Below, piece after piece: positions 1-9,600 of a stretch of 48,218 nt of DNA. Each line of letters starts with the position of its first letter. Positions within the stretch are counted from its first letter, which is position 1. The translations under genes were made by a program, and so were the position numbers. The DNA lies in assembly GCF_001427785.1 (NCBI RefSeq), contig NZ_LMHM01000015.1, positions 1-48,218 on the forward strand, read 5' to 3'. The stretch is from Lysobacter sp. Root690 (GTDB lineage: Bacteria; Pseudomonadota; Gammaproteobacteria; Xanthomonadales; Xanthomonadaceae). Below the pieces are notes generated by a model. That model saw only the letters and a program-made list of their open reading frames with translations, made no database searches and had not been told where the DNA came from.

Positions 1-52
1 TTCCCGATTCCCGATTCCCGATTCCCGATTCCCGATTCCCGATTCCCGATTC
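1..52. repeat. Heptamer tandem repeat (TTCCCGA)n
   Basis: The window opens inside a perfect tandem array of the 7-bp unit TTCCCGA, about 7.4 copies, which may extend beyond the left edge. It lies 14 bp past the stop codon of the MgtC-family gene. The same heptamer occurs as about 5.5 copies at 28606-28644, also just past the 3' end of a minus-strand gene. It is non-coding here. Its function is unknown; copy number is likely to vary by slippage. Confidence 0.95.
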
Positions 53-66
53 AAAATCCCCACTAA

Positions 67-783
67 TCAATCCCGCGTACTCGACTCCCAAGCCACATGC
101 CTGACCCCAGGCATGCGCCGCAATCGCTCCACTACCGCGTCCAATTCCTTCGCATCCACCGCGGTGCTGACCAAGGTCGCGACGATCTCCACCACGCCCT
201 CGCCGTGTTCGTCGAGCGCGACATCGCCGACCGGATAATTCGCCGCCTCCAGATGCTCGACCAGCCATTCGCGCGCGGCCGGCAGCGACTCCGGATCGGC
301 GCTGAGCCGCACCTCGTAAGTCGCTTCCGACAACTGCGCATCGATCGGAATGCGATTGATCGCGTTGACCAACGGCCGCAGCAAGGTGTTGCCGGCGATC
401 ACGAAGCCGGTCAGCAACACGCCCTCGGCGATCATGTCCGCGCCGGTGCAGGCGCCGACCGCGGCCGAACACCACAACGTCGCCGCGGTATTGAGCCCGC
501 GCACGTTCATGCCTTCCTTCATGATCACGCCGGCGCCGAGAAAACCGATACCGGACACCACATAGGAAATCACCCGCACCGCCTCGACGCTGCCGGCCAG
601 GCGCATGCCCAGGTCGACGAACGCCGCCACGCCGAGCGCGACCAGCGCATTGGTGCGAAGTCCGGCGGTGCGCTGGCGGTACTGGCGCTCGGCGCCGATC
701 GCGGTGCCGAGCACGAATGCGGCGAGCAGGCTGATTACCGTGTCGAGAAAGGGATAGAACTGAAACGTCTGGATGAAGCGCAT
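67..783 (-). CDS. MgtC/SapB family membrane protein
   Basis: This 238-residue protein has the MgtC-family signature: an early Glu-Arg-Gln followed by TAGLRTN, then SGIGFLGAGVI and VRGLNTAATLW, across about four to five membrane segments in the first 150 residues. The last 80 or so residues form a soluble, ACT-like tail. I chose the ATG at 783 because GAAGGAG sits just upstream and the first membrane segment follows at once; the upstream in-frame extension is arginine-rich and overlaps the ATPase gene. In the family, MgtC affects growth in low Mg2+ and the F-ATPase in Salmonella, and many homologues are uncharacterised. It starts 47 bp after the ABC ATPase stop, so the three minus-strand genes are probably one operon. 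The substrate, if any, is unknown. Confidence 0.9.
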   Translation of the reverse strand: MRFIQTFQFYPFLDTVISLLAAFVLGTAIGAERQYRQRTAGLRTNALVALGVAAFVDLGMRLAGSVEAVRVISYVVSGIGFLGAGVIMKEGMNVRGLNTAATLWCSAAVGACTGADMIAEGVLLTGFVIAGNTLLRPLVNAINRIPIDAQLSEATYEVRLSADPESLPAAREWLVEHLEAANYPVGDVALDEHGEGVVEIVATLVSTAVDAKELDAVVERLRRMPGVRHVAWESSTRD

Positions 784-830
784 GCCGCGGCTCCTTCGAA
801 GATAGGTGGGCAGGTTGGAGAGGCCATCGC

Positions 831-2159
831 TCAGCTCGGGTTGTCGAGAGTGAAGCGATCGGCCTGTTCGTCGTAGGCGAAATACTCGGCGTAGCGCGCC
901 CAACTGGTGATCGCGCGCAAGGTCGCGGCGGCGTAATCGGCCGACATGTGGTCTTCGAGTTCGTCGCGGAAACGTTGCGCCGGCGCCTGATGCGAGGCGC
1001 GCTCATCCAGCACGCGGCGGATATGCGCGGCCAGGGGAACCTTCGCCGCGAGCTGGCGGGCGAACTCGCGCTTGCGCGCGTCGATATCGTCGCCGGCGAA
1101 ACGCAGGCCGGCTTCGCTCAGATGCAGATCGCCGTCGCCGAGCGTGGCCAGACCGAACAGCTGCAGACTTTCGGCGATCGGAAACAACTCATCCACTTCC
1201 ATCCGCAAATGCTCGGCCAAGGCCGGCAGATCGGCGCGACCGCGGTATGGCGCGGCGGCGACGGCTTCGATCAGACCGGCCATCAGATTGCTCGACACCT
1301 GCGGCAGTTCCATCGCCAGACCCGGTTGCATCGCGCCGCTCTCGCGTGGCGCCTGCGCCGACGGCGAGCCGGTCATACGCGCGTAAATGCGGTCGACCTG
1401 GGCGCGGAACGCCGGGTCGAGCCGATCGCGCGGCTGCGGCAGATCGACGTGGATCTCGTCGATTACCCGGCCGGGATTGGAGCCGAAAATCAGGATGCGA
1501 TCGCACATCAACACCGCTTCCTCGATGTTGTGGGTGACCATCAGGATCGCTTCGATCGGCATGCGTCCTTCCGACCACAGATCGAGAAGATCGGTGCGCA
1601 GAGTCTCGGCGGTGAGCACATCGAGCGCCGAGAACGGCTCGTCCATCAGCAGCACGCGTGGCTGCACCACCAGCGCGCGCGCCAGGCCGACGCGCTGGCG
1701 CATGCCACCGGACAGTTCCTTGGGGTACGCGCTTTCGTAACCGTCCAGACCGATCAGATCGATCGCCGCGACCGCGCGGGCGCGACGCTGCGCGGCGGCG
1801 ACGCCGCGCGCCTCCAGGCCGAGCTCGACGTTCTGCAACACCGTCAACCACGGAAACAAGGCGAAGCTCTGGAATACCATCGCGATGTCGGCCGGCGCCT
1901 GGCGTAACGGCGTGCCGCAGAACGCGACCTCGCCCGCGCTGGGCTTGATCAGCCCGGCGATTGCGCGCAGCAATGTGGATTTGCCCGAGCCCGAACGGCC
2001 GAGCAGACCGACGATCTCGCCGGAATGCAGGGACAGGTCGACATCGTCGAGCACCACCAGCGGCGCGGCGCCGTCCTTGCGGTAGTGCTGGCGCAGATGC
2101 CGAACTTCGATCAGCGGCGCGACGGCGGGCAGTGCGGGAGTGAGGGAGGAGAAGGTCAT
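831..2159 (-). CDS. ABC transporter ATP-binding protein, nitrate/taurine type, with AAA-associated C-terminal domain
   Basis: This 442-residue ATPase carries Walker A (GRSGSGKST, residues 54-62), a Q-loop (VFQSF), the ABC signature LSGGMRQRVGLARAL (149-163), Walker B with its glutamate (VLLMDEPFSALD, 169-180) and a downstream TH switch. The ATPase part resembles NrtD/SsuB/TauB. Residues from about 290 to the end form an extra domain like the AAA-associated C-terminal domain seen in some transporters of this group; this assignment is from memory of the family. It lies 73 bp downstream of the fused permease gene and upstream of the MgtC gene. No substrate-binding protein is adjacent, so the substrate (nitrate, sulfonate, bicarbonate or another anion) cannot be told. 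Confidence 0.92.
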   Translation of the reverse strand: MTFSSLTPALPAVAPLIEVRHLRQHYRKDGAAPLVVLDDVDLSLHSGEIVGLLGRSGSGKSTLLRAIAGLIKPSAGEVAFCGTPLRQAPADIAMVFQSFALFPWLTVLQNVELGLEARGVAAAQRRARAVAAIDLIGLDGYESAYPKELSGGMRQRVGLARALVVQPRVLLMDEPFSALDVLTAETLRTDLLDLWSEGRMPIEAILMVTHNIEEAVLMCDRILIFGSNPGRVIDEIHVDLPQPRDRLDPAFRAQVDRIYARMTGSPSAQAPRESGAMQPGLAMELPQVSSNLMAGLIEAVAAAPYRGRADLPALAEHLRMEVDELFPIAESLQLFGLATLGDGDLHLSEAGLRFAGDDIDARKREFARQLAAKVPLAAHIRRVLDERASHQAPAQRFRDELEDHMSADYAAATLRAITSWARYAEYFAYDEQADRFTLDNPS

Positions 2160-2232
2160 GGTCGTGACTCCGATGAAGCGACAACAGAAAGGCGACGCGC
2201 CAATGCGAATGCACAGGCGTCGCCGCGAACGA

Positions 2233-3984
2233 TCAATCCAGACGCAGCCGCCGTTCGGCGTAGGCGTACAACGGCCGCCACACGGTCCGGTTGAACAAGG
2301 TGACGAACAGCGACATCACCGCGACGCCGAGCACCACCCGATGGAAATCCCCGGCTTGCGTGGCGCGCGCGATGTAGGAACCCAGGCCGTAGGCTTCGAC
2401 TCGCTGATCGCCCCAATGCACCAACTCGGCGACGATGCTCGCGTTCCACGAGCCGCCCGACGCGGTCAGCGCGCCGGTGACGTAATAGGGAAATACGCCG
2501 GGCACGATCGCGCGTAGCCACCAAGTCCACGAACGCAGCCGATACACCGTTGCGGCTTCGCGCAGATCGGTTGGATACGCGCTGGCGCCGGCGATGACGT
2601 TGAACAGGATGTACCACTGGGTGCCGAGCACCATCAGCGGCGACAACCACAGGTCCGGGTTTGCGCCGGTACGCATGATCGCGATCACCGCCACCGGGAA
2701 CAGCACGTTGGCCGGGAACGCGGCGAGGAACTGCGCCAGTGGCTGCACGCGTTGGGCCAGCCGCGGACGCAGGCCGATCCACACCCCGATCGGCACCCAG
2801 ATCGCGCTGGCGATCGCGATCAGGATCGCCACCCGCGACAAGGTCGCCAGGCCGCCGCCGAACGCTTCGGCCACATCGCTCAAGCCGAGCGTCTGACGGC
2901 CGTAATCGAACGCGAACCATCCGCCCCATGCCGCCACCGCGAGGGTCAGCGCCAGCCAGATGCGATCGGCCCAACCCGTCGCTGTCGCGCGCGCGGGTAC
3001 CGGCGCGATCGCGCGTGGACGCAGCCGCAGCAGCATCGCGCGTTGCCACAGCCACGCCAGCGGCCGCAGCGCGCGCTTGAGCAGGCGCGTGCGCCGCGCC
3101 ATGTCGTAGACCCACGAGGCCGGCCGCTGCTGTCCGGCAGTCTGCTCGACCCGGAACTTGTCGGCCCAGGCGACGATCGGGCGGAACAGCAATTGATCGT
3201 AGAGCGCGATCAACAGCGCCATCGCCAACACCGCCCAGGCGACCGCGGCGATGTCCTTGTGCGCGATCGCCAACGCCAGGTACGAGCCGATGCCCGGCAG
3301 TTCGGCCGTGGTGTCGCCGACGGTGATCGCTTCGGAGGCGACCACGAAGAACCAGCCGCCCGACATCGACATCATCATGTTCCACACCAGTCCCGGCGCG
3401 GCGAACGGCGCGTCCAGGCGCCAGAAACGCTGCCATGCGCTCAGGCCGAAACCGCGACTGACTTCGTCCAGATCGCGCGGCACCGTGCGCAGCGATTGGT
3501 AGAACGAAAAGGTCATGTTCCAGGCCTGGCTGGTGAAGATCGCGAACACCGCCGCGCATTCCGCGCCGAGCTGACGACCCGGAAACAAGCCGAGGAAGAA
3601 AGTCACGGTGAAGCTGAGAAATCCGAGCACCGGCACCGATTGCAGGATGTCGAGCGCGGGCACGATCACCCGTTCGGCGCGCCGGCTCTTGGCCGCCCAG
3701 GTGGCGACCACGAGGGTGAACAACAGCGAGGCGAGCATCGCCGCGAACATGCGCAAGGTGGTGCGCAAGGCGTACTCGGGCAGATTCGCGATCCGCAGCG
3801 ATACCGGCTGTTGGCTCAGGCCGGACAACGGCTCGCGCATGTCGGCCGCGCCGTGCGCGAGCGCCGCCGCGGCGGCGATCAGCAGCGCGAACGCGGCCAG
3901 GTCGTAGGCATTGGGCCAACCGCGCGCGCGGACCAGCGCGGCGATCAGCGGGGAGTGCGGACGGTGACGGACGATGGGCGTCAT
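2233..3984 (-). CDS. ABC transporter permease with two fused membrane domains
   Basis: At 583 residues this is about twice the length of a single NrtB/SsuC-type permease. Two binding-protein-dependent transport domains are visible, at about residues 65-275 and 375-575. Each has five or six hydrophobic helices and an EAA-type cytoplasmic loop; the first reads EVSRGFGLSAWQRFWRLDAP and the second REAATVYRLRSWTWWLRAIV. The fusion supplies both halves of the membrane channel for the ATPase encoded next. The start at 3984 precedes a basic stretch and the first helix. No periplasmic binding protein gene adjoins it, so either one is supplied in trans or the transporter works without a conventional one. 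Confidence 0.92.
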   Translation of the reverse strand: MTPIVRHRPHSPLIAALVRARGWPNAYDLAAFALLIAAAAALAHGAADMREPLSGLSQQPVSLRIANLPEYALRTTLRMFAAMLASLLFTLVVATWAAKSRRAERVIVPALDILQSVPVLGFLSFTVTFFLGLFPGRQLGAECAAVFAIFTSQAWNMTFSFYQSLRTVPRDLDEVSRGFGLSAWQRFWRLDAPFAAPGLVWNMMMSMSGGWFFVVASEAITVGDTTAELPGIGSYLALAIAHKDIAAVAWAVLAMALLIALYDQLLFRPIVAWADKFRVEQTAGQQRPASWVYDMARRTRLLKRALRPLAWLWQRAMLLRLRPRAIAPVPARATATGWADRIWLALTLAVAAWGGWFAFDYGRQTLGLSDVAEAFGGGLATLSRVAILIAIASAIWVPIGVWIGLRPRLAQRVQPLAQFLAAFPANVLFPVAVIAIMRTGANPDLWLSPLMVLGTQWYILFNVIAGASAYPTDLREAATVYRLRSWTWWLRAIVPGVFPYYVTGALTASGGSWNASIVAELVHWGDQRVEAYGLGSYIARATQAGDFHRVVLGVAVMSLFVTLFNRTVWRPLYAYAERRLRLD

Positions 3985-4345
3985 GGCGAATCTCGATACG
4001 GCTCGATGGAACGGCGCCGCGTATCGGTCGAACGACCGCGGCGTGGGCGAGTGCGGTGCGCGGGCGCGCGGCCGGCGGAGGTTCCTCGCTCACGCCTTCG
4101 GCGCGGGCCGCGCGCCAACGGCATTCGAGACGATGGTTGAGCCCATTGCGTTGCCAGCGCGCGATCAGGCGCGGCTTGTCGTCGGTTGCGCGGTGGCGCT
4201 CGCTCGCGGGTGCGTTGTCGTTCGACACGCGGATGCGGCCGGGCGCGACGGTGTCATCGATCAACAGGCGTGCGTCGACGCGCACTGCACGCACGGATGC
4301 AAGCAAGCGCGCCGCGCTCAGGACGAATGCGGTCTTCGGGGGCAT
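3985..4345 (-). pseudogene. Possible decayed small gene with a RW...RLECRW motif
   Basis: The minus strand upstream of the permease holds an open frame from an ATG at 4345. It begins MPPKTAFVLSAARLLASVR and contains RVSNDNAP, then a paired motif RLIARWQR..HRLECRW at 4109-4171. I recall small proteobacterial proteins of unknown function with such SNDN and paired Trp/Arg motifs. However, the frame meets no stop before entering the permease gene out of frame, so a normal-length product of about 90-110 residues would need a lost stop or a frameshift. It could be a remnant, a sequencing error or chance in GC-rich DNA. Confidence 0.25.
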
Positions 4346-4793
4346 CGGCGATCTCCGGACGAACGGAAACGCCAAAGGCCACCTGGGCAGGTGTCTTCAG
4401 ATGGAAACTGCAGTGCTTGTAGAGAGACGCGCGAATCGATGATTCGGCGATAGCGGCTCCGTTCTGCGCGAACGGTGCCGACCTGGGACATCCCAGACCT
4501 GTGGCGATCCGTCAGCGCGGGCGCTGCAGCAAAGGTCTAGATCGACTGTCCAAGGGGAGCCTCTGGGGTGGGCGGGAATGCGTGAACGGGCGCATGATCC
4601 TCGCCGATCGCCACCGGGTCAACCCCGCGCGGGCCTTTGCTGCATGAAGGTTTTGTAATGCGCGTCCGCGTCGATGCAGTTCGTGCCTGCGATGGCGGTC
4701 GATCCGAAGCCAGGTTGCGGCGGTGGCGATAGCGGATGCGGCGACGGTGATGGTTGTCACTGAGCCGCATTCGGGCGTGATTCGCCGCGGCGG
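4346..4793. other. Non-coding gap between permease and TetR genes
   Basis: No gene is convincing here. Short frames on the minus strand (for example 4512-4760) are arginine-rich and lack a ribosome site or family motif. A small hairpin with arms CTGGGA and TCCCAG lies near 4490-4505. The promoter of the ABC/MgtC operon is presumably here, but I could not place it. I looked for an M-box or other metal riboswitch and saw none that I could support. Confidence 0.5.
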
Positions 4794-5384
4794 TTAATCC
4801 GCGCGTATCCAGCGCTCGATCAGCGATGCCAGGGTCCGCGCCGCATCCATTTCGGTCATGCGTCCGGCGCTCATCTCGCGCGACAAGGACTCGCCCGCGC
4901 CGACGATGGCGATGCAGCGACGCCGCAGTTCGGCGTCGTCGACCTTCGCGTACGGCGCCAGCAGATCGCGATAGAACGCCACATAGCCCTGCACCAATTC
5001 CTGCTGCACGCGCTCCATCTGCTCATCGCCCTTGAGCGCGGCGAAGATCGCGTGGCACTCCGGGCCGGCGGTGCGGAAGCAGCTCATATAGCTCTCGCCG
5101 ATCAATGTGGCGACATCGGCCAGGCGCTTGGGCGTGCGGGCGAAATCCTGCGCGACGGTCGTGGCCTGGCGTTCGTCGATCTGCTTGTACAGCGCGATCA
5201 GCAGGCCCGAGCGGGTGCCGAAGTGCTCGTAGGCGATCGGCTTGCTGACCCCGGCGCGTTCGGCCACGTAGCCCAGGGTCAGCGCGTCGGTGCCTTGCTC
5301 GCGCACGATCGTCATCGCCGTTTCCAGCAATTGGTCGCGGCGCTCGGCCTTGGGCAGGCGTCGGGCGGGGGCGGAAGGACTCAT
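4794..5384 (-). CDS. TetR family transcriptional regulator
   Basis: This 196-residue protein has the TetR N-terminal DNA-binding domain at about residues 15-60: RDQLLETAMTIVREQG, then the helix-turn-helix LGYVAERAGVSKPIAYEHFG. The C-terminal ligand-binding region is divergent, as usual. Length is typical. It is transcribed away from the NAD(P)-dependent enzyme and RND pump genes. The 152-bp gap between the divergent starts holds a promoter and a 27-bp palindrome that is probably its operator, so it likely represses the pump genes and perhaps itself. The ligand is unknown. Confidence 0.93.
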   Translation of the reverse strand: MSPSAPARRLPKAERRDQLLETAMTIVREQGTDALTLGYVAERAGVSKPIAYEHFGTRSGLLIALYKQIDERQATTVAQDFARTPKRLADVATLIGESYMSCFRTAGPECHAIFAALKGDEQMERVQQELVQGYVAFYRDLLAPYAKVDDAELRRRCIAIVGAGESLSREMSAGRMTEMDAARTLASLIERWIRAD

Positions 5385-5418
5385 GGGCGCGGCTCTGCAA
5401 AAAGTGATCGGGAAGTGC

Positions 5419-5470
5419 TTGACATTGGCGCGCCAAATGTATCCTACTATTGGTAAGTTACCAATCGTAG
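5419..5470 (+). promoter_or_regulatory. Predicted promoter with TetR-type palindromic operator
   Basis: A consensus -35 hexamer TTGACA sits at 5419-5424, with -10-like sequence around 5440-5450 (TATCCT or TACTAT). A near-perfect 27-bp palindrome at 5444-5470 overlaps the -10: arms CTACtATTGGTAA and TTACCAATcGTAG around a central G at 5457, one mismatch pair. A second perfect 12-bp palindrome, TTGGCGCGCCAA, at 5425-5436 lies between -35 and -10. The layout fits repression of the rightward genes by the divergent TetR protein. Binding is inferred. Confidence 0.75.
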
Positions 5471-5536
5471 TTTGAATCGGGTCGCCTTATGGACCCGTGC
5501 CGGCCACGTCCTCTACGACCTCACGGAATCCTCGTC

Positions 5537-6568
5537 ATGAACGCAAACGCTCTCAAGCCCGTCCTCATCATCGGCGGTTCCGGCGTGGTCGGCGCGAAAG
5601 GCGCGCAGGCCCTGCGCCGGCTGCATCCCGAGCTGCCGATCGCGATCGCCGGCCGCGACTTGGCCCGCGCCGACGCGGTCGCCGCGACCCTCGGCAACGC
5701 TCGCGCACTGCGCGTGGACCTGCAGCGCGCCGATCTCGGCCTGCCCGAGGACGCGCAATTCTCCGCGGTGGTGTTGTTCGTCAAGGACGACACCCTCAAC
5801 TCGCTCAAGTACGCGCAACGCCACCGACTGCCTTACGTCAGCACCTCCAGCGGTTCGTTCGAGATCGCGCCGGAAGTGGCGCTTCATCTGCGCGCGCCGG
5901 GCGCGGCGCCGATCCTGCTCGCCAGCCACTGGCTGGCCGGCGCGGCGACCTTGCCGGCCCTGCATTTCGCCGAAGAATTCCGCCGCGTCGACCGGATCGA
6001 AATCGGCGCGCTGCTCGACGAACAGGACATGGGCGGCCCGGCCGCGGCGGCGGATTACGAACGACTGGTCGATGCCGCCGCCGCGCAGATTCTCGAAAAC
6101 GGCCGCTGGCGCTGGGTGCGTGGCGACGAGGCCGCGCGCAGTTTCCTGAGCGTGGACGGCACCCGCGTGGCGGCGTCGGCGTATTCGCCGCTGGATGTGG
6201 TGAGCCTGGCCGCGGCGACCGACGCGCATTCGATCCGGCTCGACATGGCGCTGGGCGAAAGCGCGAGCCGGCGCCGCGGCGAAGCGTTCTCGACCGAGAT
6301 CGTGATCGAGCTGGAAGGCGAACTGCACGACGGCCGCATCGCGCGCAGCCGGCACGAGCTGACTCACCCGCAAGGCCAGGCGCCGATCACCGCGATCGGC
6401 ATCGCGCTCGGGGTCGAACGCCTGCTCGGGCTGGCCGGTGGTGACGCGGTCGCGCCCGGCCTGTACACGCCCGATGGATTGATCGACCCGGCGTATCAGC
6501 TGCAACGCCTGCGCGAGTTCGGCGTGCAGGTGCGGCGTACGCCGGATGTGATCGCCGCCGCGGCGTAA
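5537..6568 (+). CDS. NAD(P)-binding, saccharopine-dehydrogenase-like protein
   Basis: The 343-residue product opens with a Rossmann nucleotide-binding motif, VLIIGGSGVVGAKGAQALRR (residues 9-28), followed by IAIAGRDLARA at the end of the second strand. This pattern is typical of the saccharopine dehydrogenase-like NAD(P)-binding family. The substrate is not evident. I chose the ATG at 5537; the in-frame extension upstream is proline/arginine-rich and runs into the operator. It is the first gene under the TetR-type operator, 107 bp ahead of the RND pump gene, so the two may be co-expressed. It could be an enzyme acting on a compound that the pump also exports, but that is conjecture. Confidence 0.8.
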   Translation: MNANALKPVLIIGGSGVVGAKGAQALRRLHPELPIAIAGRDLARADAVAATLGNARALRVDLQRADLGLPEDAQFSAVVLFVKDDTLNSLKYAQRHRLPYVSTSSGSFEIAPEVALHLRAPGAAPILLASHWLAGAATLPALHFAEEFRRVDRIEIGALLDEQDMGGPAAAADYERLVDAAAAQILENGRWRWVRGDEAARSFLSVDGTRVAASAYSPLDVVSLAAATDAHSIRLDMALGESASRRRGEAFSTEIVIELEGELHDGRIARSRHELTHPQGQAPITAIGIALGVERLLGLAGGDAVAPGLYTPDGLIDPAYQLQRLREFGVQVRRTPDVIAAAA

Positions 6569-6675
6569 GCAAGAGCGCGGCGAATCCCGCCGCGAACCCG
6601 GTTCACGTTTAAACGGCCGACGCCGATGCGCCGGCCGCGACCCCTTGCGGCCGCGCGTCGCGGCAGGACACCGTC

Positions 6676-9600
6676 ATGGACTTCTCGCGTTTCTTCATCG
6701 ACCGGCCGATCTTCGCCGCGGTGCTGTCGATCCTGATCTTCGCCGCCGGCCTGATCGCGCTGCCGCTGCTGCCGGTCAGCGAATACCCCGACGTGGTGCC
6801 GCCGACCGTGGTGGTGCGCGCGGTCTATCCCGGCGCCAATCCGAAAGTCATCGCGCAGACCGTGGCCACGCCGCTGGAGGAAGCGATCAACGGCGTGCAG
6901 GACATGATGTACATGAAGTCGGTGGCCGGCACCGACGGCGTGCTGGTCACCACCGTGACTTTCAAACCCGGCACCGATCCCGATCAGGCCCAGGTGCAGG
7001 TGCAGAACCGGGTCAGTCAGGCGCAGGCGCGCTTGCCCGAGGACGTGCGTCGGCAAGGCGTCACCACGCAAAAGCAATCGCCGACGCTGACCATGCTGGT
7101 ACATCTGGTATCGCCTGGCGGTCAGTACGATTCGCTGTACCTGCGCAATTACGCGAGCTTGAAACTCAAGGACGAACTCGCGCGCCTGCCCGGCGTGGGC
7201 CAGACCCAGATGTTCGGCAGTGGCGACTACGCGATGCGGATCTGGCTCGATCCGGGCCGCATCGCCGCGCGCGGCCTCAGCGCCGGCGACGTGGTGCGCG
7301 CGATCCGCGAACAGAACGTGCAGGTCTCCGCCGGCCAGCTCGGCGCCGAACCGATGCCCGGCGGCAGCGATTTCCTGATTCCGATCAACAGTCAGGGCCG
7401 CTTGAACAGCGTGGCCGAATTCTCCCAGATCGTGCTCAAGAGCGGCGACGACGGCACCATCGTGCGCTTGTCGGATGTGGCGCGGATCGAGCTCGATGCC
7501 GCCGACTACACCTTGCGCGCGCAACTCGACAACGTCGACGCGGTGGCGATCGGCATCTTCGAGTCGCCCGGCGCCAATTCGATCGCGCTGTCGGACGCGG
7601 TGCGCGAGCGCATGGACGAATTGTCGCGGAAATTTCCGCCCGGTCTGGAGTACCGCATCGTCTACGATCCGACCGTGTTCGTGCGCGATTCGATCAAGGC
7701 GGTGGTGACCACGCTCGCCGAAGCGGTGCTGCTGGTGGTGCTGGTGGTTATCGTGTTCCTACAGACCTGGCGCGCGTCGATCATCCCGCTTCTGGCGGTG
7801 CCGGTGTCGGTGGTGGGCACGTTCGCGGCCTTGTACCTGCTCGGGTTTTCGATCAACACCCTGAGCCTGTTCGGCTTGGTGCTGGCGATCGGCATCGTGG
7901 TCGACGATGCGATCGTGGTGGTGGAGAACGTCGAGCGCAACATCGCCGACGGGCTGACGCCGCTGGAAGCGGCGCATCAGGCGATGCGCGAAGTGTCCGG
8001 GCCGATCATCGCCATCGCCATGGTGCTGTGCGCGGTGTTCGTGCCGATGGCGTTTCTGTCGGGCGTGACCGGGCAGTTCTACAAGCAGTTCGCGGTCACC
8101 ATCGCGATTTCCACGGTGATCTCGGCGATCAACTCGTTGACCCTGTCGCCTGCGCTAGCGGCTGTGTTGCTCAAACCGCACGGGGCGTCAAAAGACGCGG
8201 CGACGCGGCTCATCGATCGTCTGCTGGGTTGGCTGTTCGGTCCGTTCAACCGTTTCTTCGGCTCGAGTTCGCAGCGCTACCACGGCGCGATCGGCCGATT
8301 ACTCGGCCGGCGCGGCGCGGTGCTCGCGGTGTACGTGCTGTTGCTCGCGCTGAGCGGACTGATGTTCAAGGCGGTGCCGGGTGGATTCATCCCGACCCAG
8401 GACAAGCTGTACCTGATCGGCGGCGTGCAGTTGCCGGCCGGCGCCTCGCTGTCGAGCACCGACGCCTTGATCCGCAAGATGAGCGCGATCGCGATGGAGA
8501 CCGACGGGGTGGACGCATCGGAGGGCTATCCCGGGCTGAATCCTCTGCAATTCACCAACACGCCAAACAGCGGAACCTTGTTTTTCGAACTCGAACCCTT
8601 CGCCAAACGCGGCCGCAGCGCCGAGGCGATCAACGCCGAACTCAACGAGAAATTCGCAGGGCTGCAGGAAGGCGTGGCGTTCTCGTTCATGCCGCCGCCG
8701 ATTCTTGGCTTGGGCACCGGCTCGGGCTATGCGCTGTACATCCAGGACCGCGACGGCCAGGGCTACGGCGCCTTGCAGAACGCGCTCAACGATTTCACCG
8801 GCGCGATCGCGAACACGCCGGGACTGGGCGTGCCGATCAGCACCTACCAGGCCAACGTGCCCCAACTCGATGCGCAGGTCGATCGGCTCAAGGCCAAGGC
8901 GCAGGGCGTACCGTTGAGCGAGTTGTTCGATACCTTGCAGACCTATCTGGGCTCGGCCTACGTCAACGACTTCAATCAGTTCGGCCGCACTTATCAGGTG
9001 ATCGCCCAGGCCGACGGCGCGCATCGCGACAGCGTCGAAGACATCGCCAACCTGCGCGTGCGTAACGAGCGCGGGCAGATGGTGCCCGTGGGTTCGATGG
9101 TTACCCTCGGCCACAGCTACGGCCCGGACCCGGTGATCCGCTACAACGGCTATCCCGCCGCCGACCTGATCGGCGAGTCCGATCCGCGCGTGCTGTCGTC
9201 GAGCCAGGCCATGCAGTCGCTGCGTGAAATCGCCCAGAAGACGCTGCCCAACGGCATGCGGATCGAATGGACCGACCTGAGTTATCAGCAAGCGACCCAG
9301 GGTTCGTCGGCGCTGATCGTGTTTCCGTTGGCGGTACTGCTGGCGTTCCTGGTGCTTGCGGCCTTGTACGAAAGCTGGACCTTGCCGCTGGCGGTGATCC
9401 TGATCGTGCCGATGACTCTGCTGTCGGCGTTGGCCGGCGTGTGGCTGACCGGCGGCGACAACAACGTGTTCGTGCAGGTCGGCCTGGTGGTGCTGATGGG
9501 ATTGGCCTGCAAGAACGCGATCCTGATCGTCGAGTTCGCGCGCGAACTGGAGCGGCAGGGGCGCGGCATCGTCGACGCCGCGCTGGAGGCCTGCCGTCTG

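Noticed and set aside
1-52. CRISPR-like tandem array
   Set aside because: The unit is only 7 bp with no unique spacers, so it is a simple tandem repeat.
2156-4375. 739-residue minus-strand frame across the permease
   Set aside because: Inside the permease gene its translation is arginine-rich shadow sequence; only the part upstream of the permease deserves notice.
4512-4770. Short minus-strand frames upstream of the ABC operon
   Set aside because: Arginine/histidine-rich, overlapping in two frames, no ribosome site and no recognisable motif; typical of GC-rich non-coding DNA.
3985-4793. M-box or other metal riboswitch before the MgtC operon
   Set aside because: I looked because of the MgtC gene, but found no conserved core; only an isolated 6-bp stem.
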